Below are positions 23,857-31,783 of a stretch of 47,105 bases of DNA, one piece after another. Position 1 is the stretch's first letter. Each line of letters opens with the position of its first letter. Below the pieces are notes generated by a model that was not told the origin of the DNA, did no database searches, and worked only from the letters and a program-made list of their open reading frames with translations. Origin of the DNA: an uncultured Candidatus Hydrogenedens sp. (GTDB lineage Bacteria; Myxococcota; UBA4151); NCBI GenBank assembly GCA_902574205.1, contig CACGMS010000007.1:1-47105 (forward strand), given 5' to 3'. The translations under genes and the position numbers were made by a program.

Positions 23857-26309
23857 TGCAACGACTTCATTTGACAAGCCTAGGCGCTGTCGCTGCAGCG
23901 CTGCTGACAAGTCCATCCTACGCAGCAAAGCGGCTTCCGCCGCTGCCGGTCGCAAAAAATCCTTTGGATTTGGCGAAGCCGACGTGGATTCCCGATCCTG
24001 TTGCGCGCGGAGAATCGGCGCCGAAGTCATCAGCGGGCATAAGAATCGGAAGTCTTTATCCAGCGCCAGCTACAGACAAGCACCCGCAACCGGCTGAAGC
24101 GATTGCTTTGTTCAACGCATCCGATGAACCTGTTCGGTTATCAGGACTTAGAATTGAGGTGGTGAGCTACAAGCGTGGTCAGCAGAAAATCAAGTCGATG
24201 ACGCTTTCGTGTAAGGGGGTCATCGAGGTTGGCGAAGAGCTCTGGCTTGCGGCTAATGTCCTCTCGTTCTCGCGCCAGTTTGGTCGCCTTCCCACGTTGG
24301 CATCATCCGGCTCGGGTGGTGAAGTGAAGAGCTTAGGTGATGCGTGGGCGCCGCTGCCCGATGGGCGCGCTGTGGTTCGTTTGTACCGCCCGGGTGTCGG
24401 CCATGTCGATACGGTCGCCTACAATCTGACGAGTCAGCCTTGGACGCCTTCTGGTGACTCCTTGTGGGTTGGTCCGGCGGTAGCTCCTACCCAGAGCTCG
24501 TCGGTGACAGGAAAGCGTCAACTCATCAGGCGCGACCGCAGCATTAAAGGTGCTTTGCTGCCTGAGTATAACGGTGCCAAAGACTATGATTCATGTTCGT
24601 GGTACAGTGGTTTGGGCAGTGATCCCGTGCATCGTTGTTTCATGGCGGGTCAGTCCGATTTTCGCCCAGAGCGCCGCTCGGGTATGGCGGAGGTGATTGC
24701 GACCTCAGCTCCGGACAACAACTTCAAGAGCTTGGTCAGGCGCTTCGATCAAGCTAAGCGTGAAATTTTGGTCAGCATCTATCATTTTACGAGTGGTGAT
24801 ATCGCTGACGCTTTAGTGCGCGCTGCCGGTCGTGGATTAGTGGTGCGGGTTTACGCTGAAGGCTCGCCTGTCGGTGGTTTACCCAAGAAGAGTTTGCGCA
24901 TGTTCCGTCGCCTCATTCGCGCTGGGGTCACGGTGACGATCCTGCGCAGCGATAAAAAGACGAAGGTGCTTAAGCGTTTTCGTTATGATCACTCCAAATA
25001 TGCGATCATCGATCGAGAGTGGGCGGTCATCGGTTCTGAGAATTATGGAAACACTGGTCATCCTATGGATAACCGTTACGGTAATCGGGGTTGGGAGATT
25101 CAGATCAAACAGCCTGAATTTGTCGCTGACTTGATCGCTGTTTGGAATTGGGACACCGCTCGCACGAACCCAGACGTTGAAGTGGGCGATGAGCGACTGC
25201 GGATCACAGCCAACCCCGAGAAACCCTCCTTGGCAAAGATTGAAACCGGTAAGCGTCGATCGAAGAGGTTAGGGGAGTATTTACAGCCCGTGCTCCCGAC
25301 TCGAATCAAGGAGTCGATGCATTTGCAGCTGGTACTGAGTCCGGACAACAGCTTGGCCGAGGATGGCTCTGTGATCGGCATGATCAAGGGCGCTCAGAAG
25401 GAACTGTTGGTCCTCCAAAACTCGATGCCAACCCGCTGGGGAAGAGGTCGCAAAAAGGTTGCATCCCCTTTAGTCGATGCTGTGGTCGCTGCGGCTCGTC
25501 GAGGTGTCAGTACTCGAGTTTTACTCGATGCGACCTTTTACCAGCTCGATCCACTCAAGCCAGATGGTAATGATGATACAGTGCGCTATCTCAATGCCTT
25601 AGCCGGGAAAGAAGGGCTCGACCTGCAAGCCCGGATTATTGATTTAGAAACCCTAGGTTTGTCGAAGATTCATGCCAAAGGCGTTATCGTTGACGGGCGA
25701 AAGACCTTTGTCGGCTCGCAAAACTGGAGCGAAAATTCGTTTCGTGGAAACCGCGAGGTCGGCGTGGTCATTGAGTCCGAGAAGGTGACAAAGTATTACA
25801 GACGGTTATTTCTTCGCGATTGGCGCTACAGTCCGCAAAGCCGCCATCCGCTCTTAAGCGCCGCACGATTGGGGAAAAGAAAAATAAGGGCAGGTGTTTT
25901 GGTTGGTCTGATCAAACGTCGCGGCCAAGACTGTACAGTTCGTGCGAAAGCCTCTGTGGCCGTGATTCCTTGTGATCAACTTGGTGTTCGTCATTTGTCG
26001 GCGAGTCAAACTTATGTTGAGGGGTCGGGTCCAGCGGTGGTGCGTGGGCGCGTGCGCAAACTTCATAAGACGAAAAGCTACTGGTATTTGAATTTTGGTG
26101 AGTATTGGCGACAAGACTTTTCAATTCAAATTCCCATCGCTGTTGTGGAGCAGCTGGCAACGCAGGGCGTTAGGTTTGATCAGGTAGTGGGATCACCCAT
26201 TCAAGCGTACGGCCGCTTAGGTCGATACAACGGGCCATCATTGCGCGTGGAGTCATCTAAAGATCTCCAGGTTTTAAGACTACGCAAGGGATCATCTCCC
26301 TGGCGATAA
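23856..26309 (+). CDS. Secreted phospholipase D-like protein with lamin-tail domain
   Basis: An 817-residue exported protein with a signal peptide (cleavage probably after PSYA at about residue 23). Residues about 60-200 look like a lamin-tail (LTD) beta-sandwich (EAIALFNASDEPVRLSGLRIEV, WLAANVLSF). Two PLD/HKD units follow: His379-x-Lys381-x4-Asp386 in DHSKYAIIDREWAVIGSENY and His606-x-Lys608-x4-Asp613 in HAKGVIVDGRKTFVGSQNWS, each with the downstream GS.N motif, so both half-sites look intact. The family includes phospholipases and nucleases. A C-terminal segment (about 690-800, with VVRGRVRKLHKTKSYWYLNFG) resembles an OB-like domain seen with some nucleases. Its ATG overlaps the preceding lipoprotein stop (TGATG), so the pair is cotranslated. 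Confidence 0.8.
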   Translation: MQRLHLTSLGAVAAALLTSPSYAAKRLPPLPVAKNPLDLAKPTWIPDPVARGESAPKSSAGIRIGSLYPAPATDKHPQPAEAIALFNASDEPVRLSGLRIEVVSYKRGQQKIKSMTLSCKGVIEVGEELWLAANVLSFSRQFGRLPTLASSGSGGEVKSLGDAWAPLPDGRAVVRLYRPGVGHVDTVAYNLTSQPWTPSGDSLWVGPAVAPTQSSSVTGKRQLIRRDRSIKGALLPEYNGAKDYDSCSWYSGLGSDPVHRCFMAGQSDFRPERRSGMAEVIATSAPDNNFKSLVRRFDQAKREILVSIYHFTSGDIADALVRAAGRGLVVRVYAEGSPVGGLPKKSLRMFRRLIRAGVTVTILRSDKKTKVLKRFRYDHSKYAIIDREWAVIGSENYGNTGHPMDNRYGNRGWEIQIKQPEFVADLIAVWNWDTARTNPDVEVGDERLRITANPEKPSLAKIETGKRRSKRLGEYLQPVLPTRIKESMHLQLVLSPDNSLAEDGSVIGMIKGAQKELLVLQNSMPTRWGRGRKKVASPLVDAVVAAARRGVSTRVLLDATFYQLDPLKPDGNDDTVRYLNALAGKEGLDLQARIIDLETLGLSKIHAKGVIVDGRKTFVGSQNWSENSFRGNREVGVVIESEKVTKYYRRLFLRDWRYSPQSRHPLLSAARLGKRKIRAGVLVGLIKRRGQDCTVRAKASVAVIPCDQLGVRHLSASQTYVEGSGPAVVRGRVRKLHKTKSYWYLNFGEYWRQDFSIQIPIAVVEQLATQGVRFDQVVGSPIQAYGRLGRYNGPSLRVESSKDLQVLRLRKGSSPWR

Positions 26310-26341
26310 ACCGATCAAAGTTAATAGTCTAAAAAGGGCCG

Positions 26342-26370
26342 TTGACACCGCATTTAGGCATCCCTATAAG
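26342..26370 (+). promoter_or_regulatory. Consensus sigma-70 promoter for the tRNA-tuf operon
   Basis: A perfect -35 TTGACA (26342-26347) and a near-perfect -10 TATAAG (26365-26370) are separated by exactly 17 bases, ending 25 bases before the first tRNA. Among sites I looked for in this window it is the best match to consensus, in keeping with high expression of tRNAs and EF-Tu. Confidence 0.85.
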
Positions 26371-26395
26371 CCGGCTCGCTCAGCCACTGGGCGGT

Positions 26396-26468
26396 GCTGG
26401 CGTAGCTCAATTGGCAGAGCACCTGATTTGTAATCAGGGGGTTGCAGGTTCAATTCCTGTCGCCAGCT
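26396..26468 (+). tRNA. tRNA-Thr(TGT)
   Basis: Acceptor GCTGGCG pairs with CGCCAGC, with discriminator T and no encoded CCA. The anticodon stem CCTGA/TCAGG holds loop TTTGTAA, giving anticodon TGT (reads ACA/ACG). It is the first of four tRNAs before tuf, the same Thr-Tyr-Gly-Thr order as in E. coli thrU-tyrU-glyT-thrT-tufB. Confidence 0.95.
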
Positions 26469-26494
26469 CAAAAAGATGGAGAAACAACAGGTTA

Positions 26495-26580
26495 GGAGGG
26501 GTACCCAAGCGGTCAACGGGAGCAGACTGTAAATCTGCCGTCTTTCGACTACGTAGGTTCGAGTCCTACCCCCTCCACCA
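26495..26580 (+). tRNA. tRNA-Tyr(GTA), CCA encoded
   Basis: A class II tRNA with a long variable arm. Acceptor GGAGGGG pairs with CCCCTCC, discriminator A, then CCA. The anticodon stem GCAGA/TCTGC encloses CTGTAAA, giving GTA. The T arm contains GGTTCGAGTCC. Confidence 0.95.
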
Positions 26581-26636
26581 CATTTTGTTGGAAGGAACAC
26601 CAACCGGGATACAAGAATTAAGATATGAATAGGGTC

Positions 26637-26709
26637 GCGGGAGTAGCTCAGTTGGTAGAGCATCAGCCTTCCAAGCTGAATGTCGCGGGTTCGAGGCCCG
26701 TCTCCCGCT
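26637..26709 (+). tRNA. tRNA-Gly(TCC)
   Basis: Acceptor GCGGGAG pairs with CTCCCGC, discriminator T, no encoded CCA. The anticodon stem TCAGC/GCTGA encloses CTTCCAA, giving TCC (reads GGA/GGG). Only two bases separate it from the next tRNA. Confidence 0.95.
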
Positions 26710-26711
26710 CC

Positions 26712-26787
<76 letters not shown>

Positions 26788-26849
26788 GCAAAACAACCCT
26801 TTAAGGGCATATCTCAACGATTTGTCATCCCTCATTAGGAGGCCAAGAA

Positions 26850-28112
26850 ATGGCTAAAGAAAAGTTCGATCGGTCTAAGCCGCATTGCAACATTGGCACC
26901 ATCGGTCACGTCGATCATGGTAAGACCACTTTAACCGCGGCGATCACCCGCGTGTTGGCTGACGCTGGTTCGGCTGATTTCCAAGCTTTCGATCAGATCG
27001 ATAAGGCACCTGAAGAGCGCGAGCGTGGGATCACGATCTCGACGGCTCACGTCGAGTACTCAACCGACGCTCGTCACTATGCGCACGTCGACTGCCCTGG
27101 TCATGCTGACTATGTGAAGAACATGATCACCGGTGCTGCTCAGATGGACGGAGCCATTTTGGTGTGTTCGGCGACGGACGGTCCGATGCCTCAGACTCGT
27201 GAGCACATCCTGCTCGCCCGTCAGGTTGGTGTGCCGGCGTTGGTCGTCTTCTTGAACAAGTGCGACATGGTCGACGACGAAGAGCTTCTTGAGTTGGTCG
27301 AGATGGAAGTCGCTGAGCTTCTTGATAAGTATGAGTTCCCACGTGACGGTCAGCAGGCGCTGATCGACGCGAATGGTTATGACGGTATCCCGATGGTTCG
27401 CGGTTCGGCGCTCAAGGCGCTCGAAGGTGATGCGGGTGAGCTCGGTGCTCAGTCGGTCCAAGCGTTGATGAAGGCTGTTGATGAAGTGATTCCTCAGCCT
27501 GATCGTGCTGTGGACCAGCCGTTCCTGATGCCCGTCGAGGACGTGTTCTCGATTCAGGGTCGTGGTACGGTGGCAACCGGTCGTGTTGAGCGTGGTATTG
27601 TTCGTGTCTCCGAAGAGGTCGAAATCGTCGGCATCAAGGAAACGGTCAAGACCACCTGCACGGGTGTTGAAATGTTCCGTAAGTTGCTCGACGAAGGTCG
27701 CGCTGGCGACAACGTCGGTGTGCTTCTTCGTGGCACCAAGCGTGAAGACATCGAGCGCGGTCAGTGCTTGGTTGCTCCGGGCAGCGTGACGCCGCACGGA
27801 CACTTCACCGCTGAGGTGTACATCCTGACCAAGGACGAAGGTGGTCGTCACAAGCCGTTCAAGGCCAACTATCGCCCTCAGTTCTACTTCCGCACCACCG
27901 ATGTGACCGGTACCGTCGAAAAGATCACTTCGGTGAACGGCGATGGTCTTTCGGCTGAAGAGCAAACCGAGCGTGCCGTCCTTCCGGGCGATAACGTGGC
28001 GATGCAAATCAAGCTGATCGTGCCGGTGGCTATGGAGCAGGGTCTTACTTTCGCTATTCGTGAGGGTGGTCGTACGATCGGTTCGGGTCGTGTGGCTGAG
28101 ATCCTCGACTGA
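26850..28112 (+). CDS. tuf: Translation elongation factor Tu, with two 12-residue insertions
   Basis: EF-Tu delivers aminoacyl-tRNA to the ribosome as a GTP complex. The G domain has GHVDHGKTT (19-27), switch region [15 protein letters not shown] (81-89) and NKCD (136-139); domains II and III follow. The strong Shine-Dalgarno TAGGAGG lies at 26836-26842. The product has 420 residues against 394 in E. coli. Compared with E. coli as I recall it, there are 12 extra residues after YEFP (within about 165-180) and 12 more in domain III between DVTGT and PGDN (within about 356-379). Neither disturbs a GTP-binding motif and both preserve the frame. It follows the four-tRNA cluster, and a terminator hairpin follows the gene. 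Confidence 0.97.
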   Translation: MAKEKFDRSKPHCNIGTIGHVDHGKTTLTAAITRVLADAGSADFQAFDQIDKAPEERERGITISTAHVEYSTDARHYAHVDCPGHADYVKNMITGAAQMDGAILVCSATDGPMPQTREHILLARQVGVPALVVFLNKCDMVDDEELLELVEMEVAELLDKYEFPRDGQQALIDANGYDGIPMVRGSALKALEGDAGELGAQSVQALMKAVDEVIPQPDRAVDQPFLMPVEDVFSIQGRGTVATGRVERGIVRVSEEVEIVGIKETVKTTCTGVEMFRKLLDEGRAGDNVGVLLRGTKREDIERGQCLVAPGSVTPHGHFTAEVYILTKDEGGRHKPFKANYRPQFYFRTTDVTGTVEKITSVNGDGLSAEEQTERAVLPGDNVAMQIKLIVPVAMEQGLTFAIREGGRTIGSGRVAEILD

Positions 28113-28138
28113 TTCAAAGTGGCCTCATCGGTCGAATG

Positions 28139-28177
28139 GCGTCATCGGTGAAATAAATCACCGATGGCGCTTATTTG
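28139..28177 (+). terminator. Terminator-like hairpin after tuf
   Basis: A 12-bp stem (28139-28150 with 28159-28170, one T-G pair) encloses the loop AAATAAAT and is followed by TTATTTG. The T-tract is weak, so some readthrough into tRNA-Trp and secE is possible. Confidence 0.7.
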
Positions 28178-28196
28178 CCGGTAGGGGGTCGCATCT

Positions 28197-28272
28197 GGGT
28201 CAGTAGCACAATTGGTAGTGCAGCGGTCTCCAAAACCGCAGGTTGGGGGTTCGAGTCCTCCCTGGCCCGCCA
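28197..28272 (+). tRNA. tRNA-Trp(CCA), CCA end encoded
   Basis: Acceptor GGGTCAG pairs with CTGGCCC, discriminator G, then CCA. The anticodon stem GCGGT/ACCGC encloses CTCCAAA, giving anticodon CCA. Placement just before secE is widely conserved. In many bacteria rpmG also lies in this tuf-secE gap, but it is absent here. Confidence 0.95.
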
Positions 28273-28292
28273 GAAAGGAAAAGGTGAGATAA

Positions 28293-28706
28293 GTGGTTCA
28301 AGCGACACCAGATCTCGTACGCAGGCATAGCCGTTGGATCGGCATGACGACCTTGGTCGGCGCATTGAGCCTGGCCTGGACTTGTAGTTTTGCGTTTGCA
28401 GCGGCTTTCGCTTCGTTTGCTGAGCCGGGCACGAATCGTCCGATCGTTCTCGGTGTGCGTATGTCCGGTGTGCTCGCTGTTGCAGTTGGCGTGCTGACTG
28501 TGATCATTCTGCAGCGCCATGCTGCTTATCAGCAATACGCTGCCGAAGTGGTTGAAGAACTTCGTCAGTGCATCTTTCCCAACAAAGAAGAGACCAAGTC
28601 TGACTCGATTGTGGTGATCATCTTCTCGGTGATTATCGGTGGTGTATTGTGGGCCTTTGATTATGCGAGCGGAGCGTTCACAAGCTTCCTCTATGATCTT
28701 CTTTAA
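28293..28706 (+). CDS. secE: Preprotein translocase subunit SecE
   Basis: SecE clamps SecY in the SecYEG channel. The 137-residue product has three predicted membrane helices (about residues 18-40, 50-72 and 106-128), like the three-helix E. coli SecE rather than the minimal one-helix form. The conserved region is the amphipathic stretch VVEELRQCIFPNKEETKSDSIVVIIF before the last helix. Initiation is at GTG 28293 with GGAAAAGGTGAG upstream. It lies between tRNA-Trp and nusG as in most bacteria. Confidence 0.92.
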   Translation: MVQATPDLVRRHSRWIGMTTLVGALSLAWTCSFAFAAAFASFAEPGTNRPIVLGVRMSGVLAVAVGVLTVIILQRHAAYQQYAAEVVEELRQCIFPNKEETKSDSIVVIIFSVIIGGVLWAFDYASGAFTSFLYDLL

Positions 28707-28718
28707 GGGGGTGTTGTG

Positions 28719-29315
28719 GTGACTGAGACCAAAACTGAGACCGACCTTAAGTGGTACGTGGTCAACACCTACAGCGGTTACGAGCAGCAGGCTCGTAAGC
28801 AGCTGATTAAGCAAGCTGCGAGCAAAGGCTTAGAAGCTGGCTTTGGTGCGCCCATCGATGATGCCATTTTGGTCCCGACGGAAGATGTCGAGCAAATGGT
28901 TAGCGGTAAACCGCGCGTCACAAAGCGTAAGTTTTTCCCGGGTTATATGTTGGTGCAAATGCGCTGGAGTCCGGCGGTGGCTACGTTTGTGCGGGGTTTG
29001 CCTAAGGTGATTGGATTCGTTGGAGCGCGGGATAAAGACCCGAGCCGAGAGCCTCGTGCGTGTTCCAAGGCCGAAATGGCGCGCTTGCTCGGTCAGATCA
29101 CTGAAGGTGCCGAGGCGCCTCGTCGTCGTCTTGAAGTCGCAGAGGGTGATCAGATTCGAGTAATCGATGGTCCGTTTCAGGGGTTTGCTGGTCTGGTGGA
29201 AGAGGTCTTTGGTGACCGCGAGCGTCTGCGTGTCAGTTTTGAGATTCTCGGCCGTCCGACGCCGGTCGAGTTGGAGTTCAAACAGGTCGAGCTTGAATCG
29301 GGCTCCCAAGGATAA
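28719..29315 (+). CDS. nusG: Transcription termination/antitermination factor NusG
   Basis: NusG binds RNA polymerase to aid processivity and links it to Rho or to the ribosome. The 198-residue product has the NGN domain (KWYVVNTYSGYEQQARKQL, RKFFPGYMLVQMRWSPA, VIGFVGARDKDPSREPR) and a C-terminal KOW domain (EGDQIRVIDGPFQGFAGLVEE). Two tandem GTG codons (28716 and 28719) could start it. I prefer 28719 because AGGGGG then sits 7 bases away. It is followed directly by rplK, as usual. Confidence 0.96.
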   Translation: MTETKTETDLKWYVVNTYSGYEQQARKQLIKQAASKGLEAGFGAPIDDAILVPTEDVEQMVSGKPRVTKRKFFPGYMLVQMRWSPAVATFVRGLPKVIGFVGARDKDPSREPRACSKAEMARLLGQITEGAEAPRRRLEVAEGDQIRVIDGPFQGFAGLVEEVFGDRERLRVSFEILGRPTPVELEFKQVELESGSQG

Positions 29316-29356
29316 TGATTTGAGCGCATCGATGATGTGCAAAAGGAAAAGATGTC

Positions 29357-29782
29357 ATGGCGAAGAAAGAAGTAGGTCAGATCAAATTGCAGGTGCCTGC
29401 AGGTAAAGCGAACCCCGCACCTCCAGTTGGTCCGGCGCTTGGTCAGCATGGTGTGAATATCATGCAGTTCTGCAAGGAGTTTAATGCTCGTACTCAGCAG
29501 CAAGCAGGAATGATTATCCCTGTGGTGATTACTGTTTATGCTGATCGTAGCTTCAGTTTTATTACCAAGAGTCCTCCGGCTTCAACGTTGTTGATCAAAG
29601 CCGCTGGTGTCAAAGGTGGATCCGGTGAGCCAAATCGTAAAAAGGTCGGTTCGGTGACTCTTGCCCAGGTTGAAGAGATCGCTAAGGTCAAGATGCCTGA
29701 TCTCAACAGCACCTCGATCGAATCGGCGATGGAGCAGGTTAAGGGGACTGCTGTTTCGATGGGGATTACCGTCGTTGACTAA
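29357..29782 (+). CDS. rplK: 50S ribosomal protein L11
   Basis: L11 binds 23S rRNA at the GTPase-associated centre and is needed for the stringent response through RelA. At 141 residues the length is typical. The N-terminal domain has [36 protein letters not shown] and the C-terminal rRNA-binding domain [32 protein letters not shown] 29357 has AAAAGGAAAAG upstream. Confidence 0.98.
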   Translation: MAKKEVGQIKLQVPAGKANPAPPVGPALGQHGVNIMQFCKEFNARTQQQAGMIIPVVITVYADRSFSFITKSPPASTLLIKAAGVKGGSGEPNRKKVGSVTLAQVEEIAKVKMPDLNSTSIESAMEQVKGTAVSMGITVVD

Positions 29783-29844
29783 CAATTGATTTAACACGGT
29801 GGGAGCCTGCCTGAGCGCAGGTGTTTGACCACGAAGGAGTGAAG

Positions 29845-30546
29845 ATGCCCAGAGTATCGAAGAATATGGCCGCAGCCCGCGCCAAAGTGGATAGTGAAAA
29901 AGAGTACACTTTAGCTGAAGCTTCAGCGACGGTAAAAGAGGTGGCTTACGCCAAGTACGACGAAACCATTGATTTATGTGTTCGTTTGGGTGTGGATCCT
30001 CGCCACGCCGATCAAAACGTGCGTGGGGCAGTCGTCCTGCCTCATGGGACCGGTAAAGATGTTCGCGTGATTTGTTTTGCTCGCGGCGAAAAGGCGAAAG
30101 AGGCCGAAGAGGCCGGCGCTATGGAAGTTGGCGCTGAAGAATTGATGCAAAAGATTCAAGGTGGTTGGTTCGATTTCGATAAAGCCGTCGCCACGCCGGA
30201 CATGATGGCGGTTGTTGGTCGTATAGGAAAGCTCCTTGGGCCACGGGGTTTAATGCCTAACCCGAAAGTCGGTACGGTCACCATGAACGTCAGCCAAGCG
30301 ATTTCAGATCTCAAAGGCGGCAAGGTCGAATACCGTGTCGATAAGGCGGGTAATGTTCATGCTCCGGTGGGGCGTGTGAGTTTCGATGCAGAAAAGATCG
30401 AAGAAAATGCTCGCGCTCTGCTTGCTGCTCTGGTACGGGCGCGCCCGTCATCGAGTAAGGGTGCCTATGTTCGTCGGGTGACGATGTCTTCAAGCCAGGG
30501 TCCTGGTGTGGACGTTGCTCCGTCGGAAGCCGGCGGCCTAAACTAA
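29845..30546 (+). CDS. rplA: 50S ribosomal protein L1
   Basis: L1 forms the mobile L1 stalk at the E site and in many bacteria represses its own L11-L1 mRNA. ATG 29845 (GAAGGAG at 29833-29839) gives 233 residues, against 234 in E. coli. Conserved elements include [26 protein letters not shown] and [24 protein letters not shown], the rRNA-binding signature. An extension of about 15 residues follows the usual C-terminus. An in-frame GTG at 29821 is less likely. Confidence 0.97.
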   Translation: MPRVSKNMAAARAKVDSEKEYTLAEASATVKEVAYAKYDETIDLCVRLGVDPRHADQNVRGAVVLPHGTGKDVRVICFARGEKAKEAEEAGAMEVGAEELMQKIQGGWFDFDKAVATPDMMAVVGRIGKLLGPRGLMPNPKVGTVTMNVSQAISDLKGGKVEYRVDKAGNVHAPVGRVSFDAEKIEENARALLAALVRARPSSSKGAYVRRVTMSSSQGPGVDVAPSEAGGLN

Positions 30547-30559
30547 GTGATTTTGTCCC

Positions 30560-30672
30560 TCGTTGGTGGTGCGGCGGGGGTGTCTAAGACAGTGGGTCTC
30601 CTGGAGATAATGTGCGCATGCACGCCCACCGAGACGGGAAGACCACCCCGTCCAGAACCGCATAAGCGGTGA
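30560..30672 (+). promoter_or_regulatory. L10 leader (autoregulatory mRNA element for rplJ-rplL)
   Basis: The 136-base gap before rplJ holds the pattern AAGACAGTGGG ... GCCCACCGAGAC, in which GTGGG pairs with CCCAC around the conserved CTCCTGGAGATAATG region. This is the layout of the ribosomal protein L10 leader bound by the L10(L12)4 complex. A second GACGGG/CCCGTC pairing follows, then the small hairpin ACCGC-ATAA-GCGGT (30657-30670) just before the ribosome-binding site. The boundaries are approximate. Confidence 0.8.
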
Positions 30673-30682
30673 AAGGGAGCGT

Positions 30683-31207
30683 ATGGAGCGTCAAGCTAAG
30701 GTGGCCTTAGTTGAGTCGATTCGCACTGAGCTCGCCGAATCACCTTCTGTGGTGCTGGTCGATTTCAACGGGCTTAACGTTGAGAATGCAGTCCAGTTCC
30801 GTAGGGAGTGTTTGCAAGCTGGTGTCCGATTTAAGGTCATCAAAAATCGCCTGATCGGCAAAGCCGTTGAGGGCACAGATCATGAGGTGGTCAGTCCATT
30901 GCTCGTCGGAATGACGGGTATTGCGTGGGCTGAATCGGATCCTGTGGGTCCAGCCAAGGTGGTCGCCAAATTCGCCAAGGAGCATGAAGAGCAGCTCCGT
31001 ATCAAGGGTGGGGCACTTCAGGGTGAACTGCTCGATGCAGAGGGCGTTAAGAACTTGAGCACTATGCCGGGTCTTGATGAACTCCGCAGTAAGTTGCTCG
31101 GCCTGTTCAATGCGCCGGCACAGAAGCTGCTTGCGCAAATCGAGGCACCCGCACAGAAACTTGTGGGTACCATTCAGGCGTATGTGGATGATCAAGAGGC
31201 TGCCTAG
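30683..31207 (+). CDS. rplJ: 50S ribosomal protein L10
   Basis: L10 anchors L7/L12 dimers to the ribosomal stalk base. The 174-residue product has the N-terminal rRNA-binding domain (ESIRTELAESPSVVLVDFNGLNVENAVQFRRECLQAGVRFKVIKNRL, quoted here only as landmarks VDFNGL and KVIKNRL), the DPVGPAKV segment and a C-terminal L12-binding helix (LFNAPAQKLLAQIEAPAQKL). ATG 30683 has AAAGGGAG upstream, and it lies under the L10 leader. Confidence 0.97.
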   Translation: MERQAKVALVESIRTELAESPSVVLVDFNGLNVENAVQFRRECLQAGVRFKVIKNRLIGKAVEGTDHEVVSPLLVGMTGIAWAESDPVGPAKVVAKFAKEHEEQLRIKGGALQGELLDAEGVKNLSTMPGLDELRSKLLGLFNAPAQKLLAQIEAPAQKLVGTIQAYVDDQEAA

Positions 31208-31269
31208 TCCTCAACTGTAACTGTGAATTTATTTGAGAATATAAAGCTATTTAGAAAAGGAATATAACA

Positions 31270-31653
31270 ATGGCTGATCTTGCAAAGATTATCGATGATC
31301 TCTCGGCTTTGACCGTGATGGAAGCTGCTGACCTGGTGAAGCAGCTTGAAGAAAAATGGGGCGTGGAAGCTGCTTCCGGCGCACCAGTAATGGTTGCTGC
31401 TGCCGGTGGTGCTGCTGAAGGTGGTGCTGCAGCTGAAGAAAAGACTGAGTTTGATGTCGTTCTGACGAGCGGTGGCGGACAAAAGATCAAAGCAATTAAG
31501 GCGGTTCGTGAGTTGACCGGTGCTGGCCTCAAAGAGGCTAAGGACATGGTCGAAAGTGCTCCGACCACCCTTAAAGAAGCGGTCTCGAAAGAGGAAGCCG
31601 AAGCAGCCAAAGCTACGCTTGAAGAAGCTGGCGCCGAGGTTGAGCTCAAGTAA
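31270..31653 (+). CDS. rplL: 50S ribosomal protein L7/L12
   Basis: L7/L12 is the multicopy stalk protein that recruits translational GTPases. The 127-residue product has the dimerisation domain ([21 protein letters not shown]), an Ala/Gly-rich hinge, and the factor-binding domain ([41 protein letters not shown]). ATG 31270 follows AAAAGGA. Codon choice is strongly biased, as expected of a highly expressed gene. Confidence 0.98.
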   Translation: MADLAKIIDDLSALTVMEAADLVKQLEEKWGVEAASGAPVMVAAAGGAAEGGAAAEEKTEFDVVLTSGGGQKIKAIKAVRELTGAGLKEAKDMVESAPTTLKEAVSKEEAEAAKATLEEAGAEVELK

Positions 31654-31678
31654 GCTCTTCGTCGCTTAGACTGTATCA

Positions 31679-31718
31679 GCCCACTCCGTCTTTGGCGGGG
31701 TGGGCATTTGGTCCTTTT
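31679..31718 (+). terminator. Attenuator-like hairpin between rplL and rpoB
   Basis: GCCCACTCCG and CGGGGTGGGC form a strong stem (about 31679-31705), followed by ATTTGGTCCTTTT. The rplL-rpoB gap carries a partial terminator in E. coli, reducing rpoBC relative to ribosomal protein mRNA. The same role is likely here, though the T-tract is imperfect. Confidence 0.65.
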
Positions 31719-31783
31719 ATCGTCCGGAGTGGGGCGATAGGGGCAATCGATTTGAGAACTAACCGTATTGACGGAGTGTGTTG

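Noticed and set aside
27060-28007. Long antisense ORF (315 codons) opposite tuf
   Set aside because: It mirrors the strongly biased codon use of tuf and has no ribosome-binding site or recognisable protein; similar antisense frames over rpoB, rpoC and the M20 gene were rejected for the same reason.
28112-28293. rpmG (ribosomal protein L33) between tuf and secE
   Set aside because: No frame there encodes an L33-like peptide; the gap holds only a terminator hairpin and tRNA-Trp.
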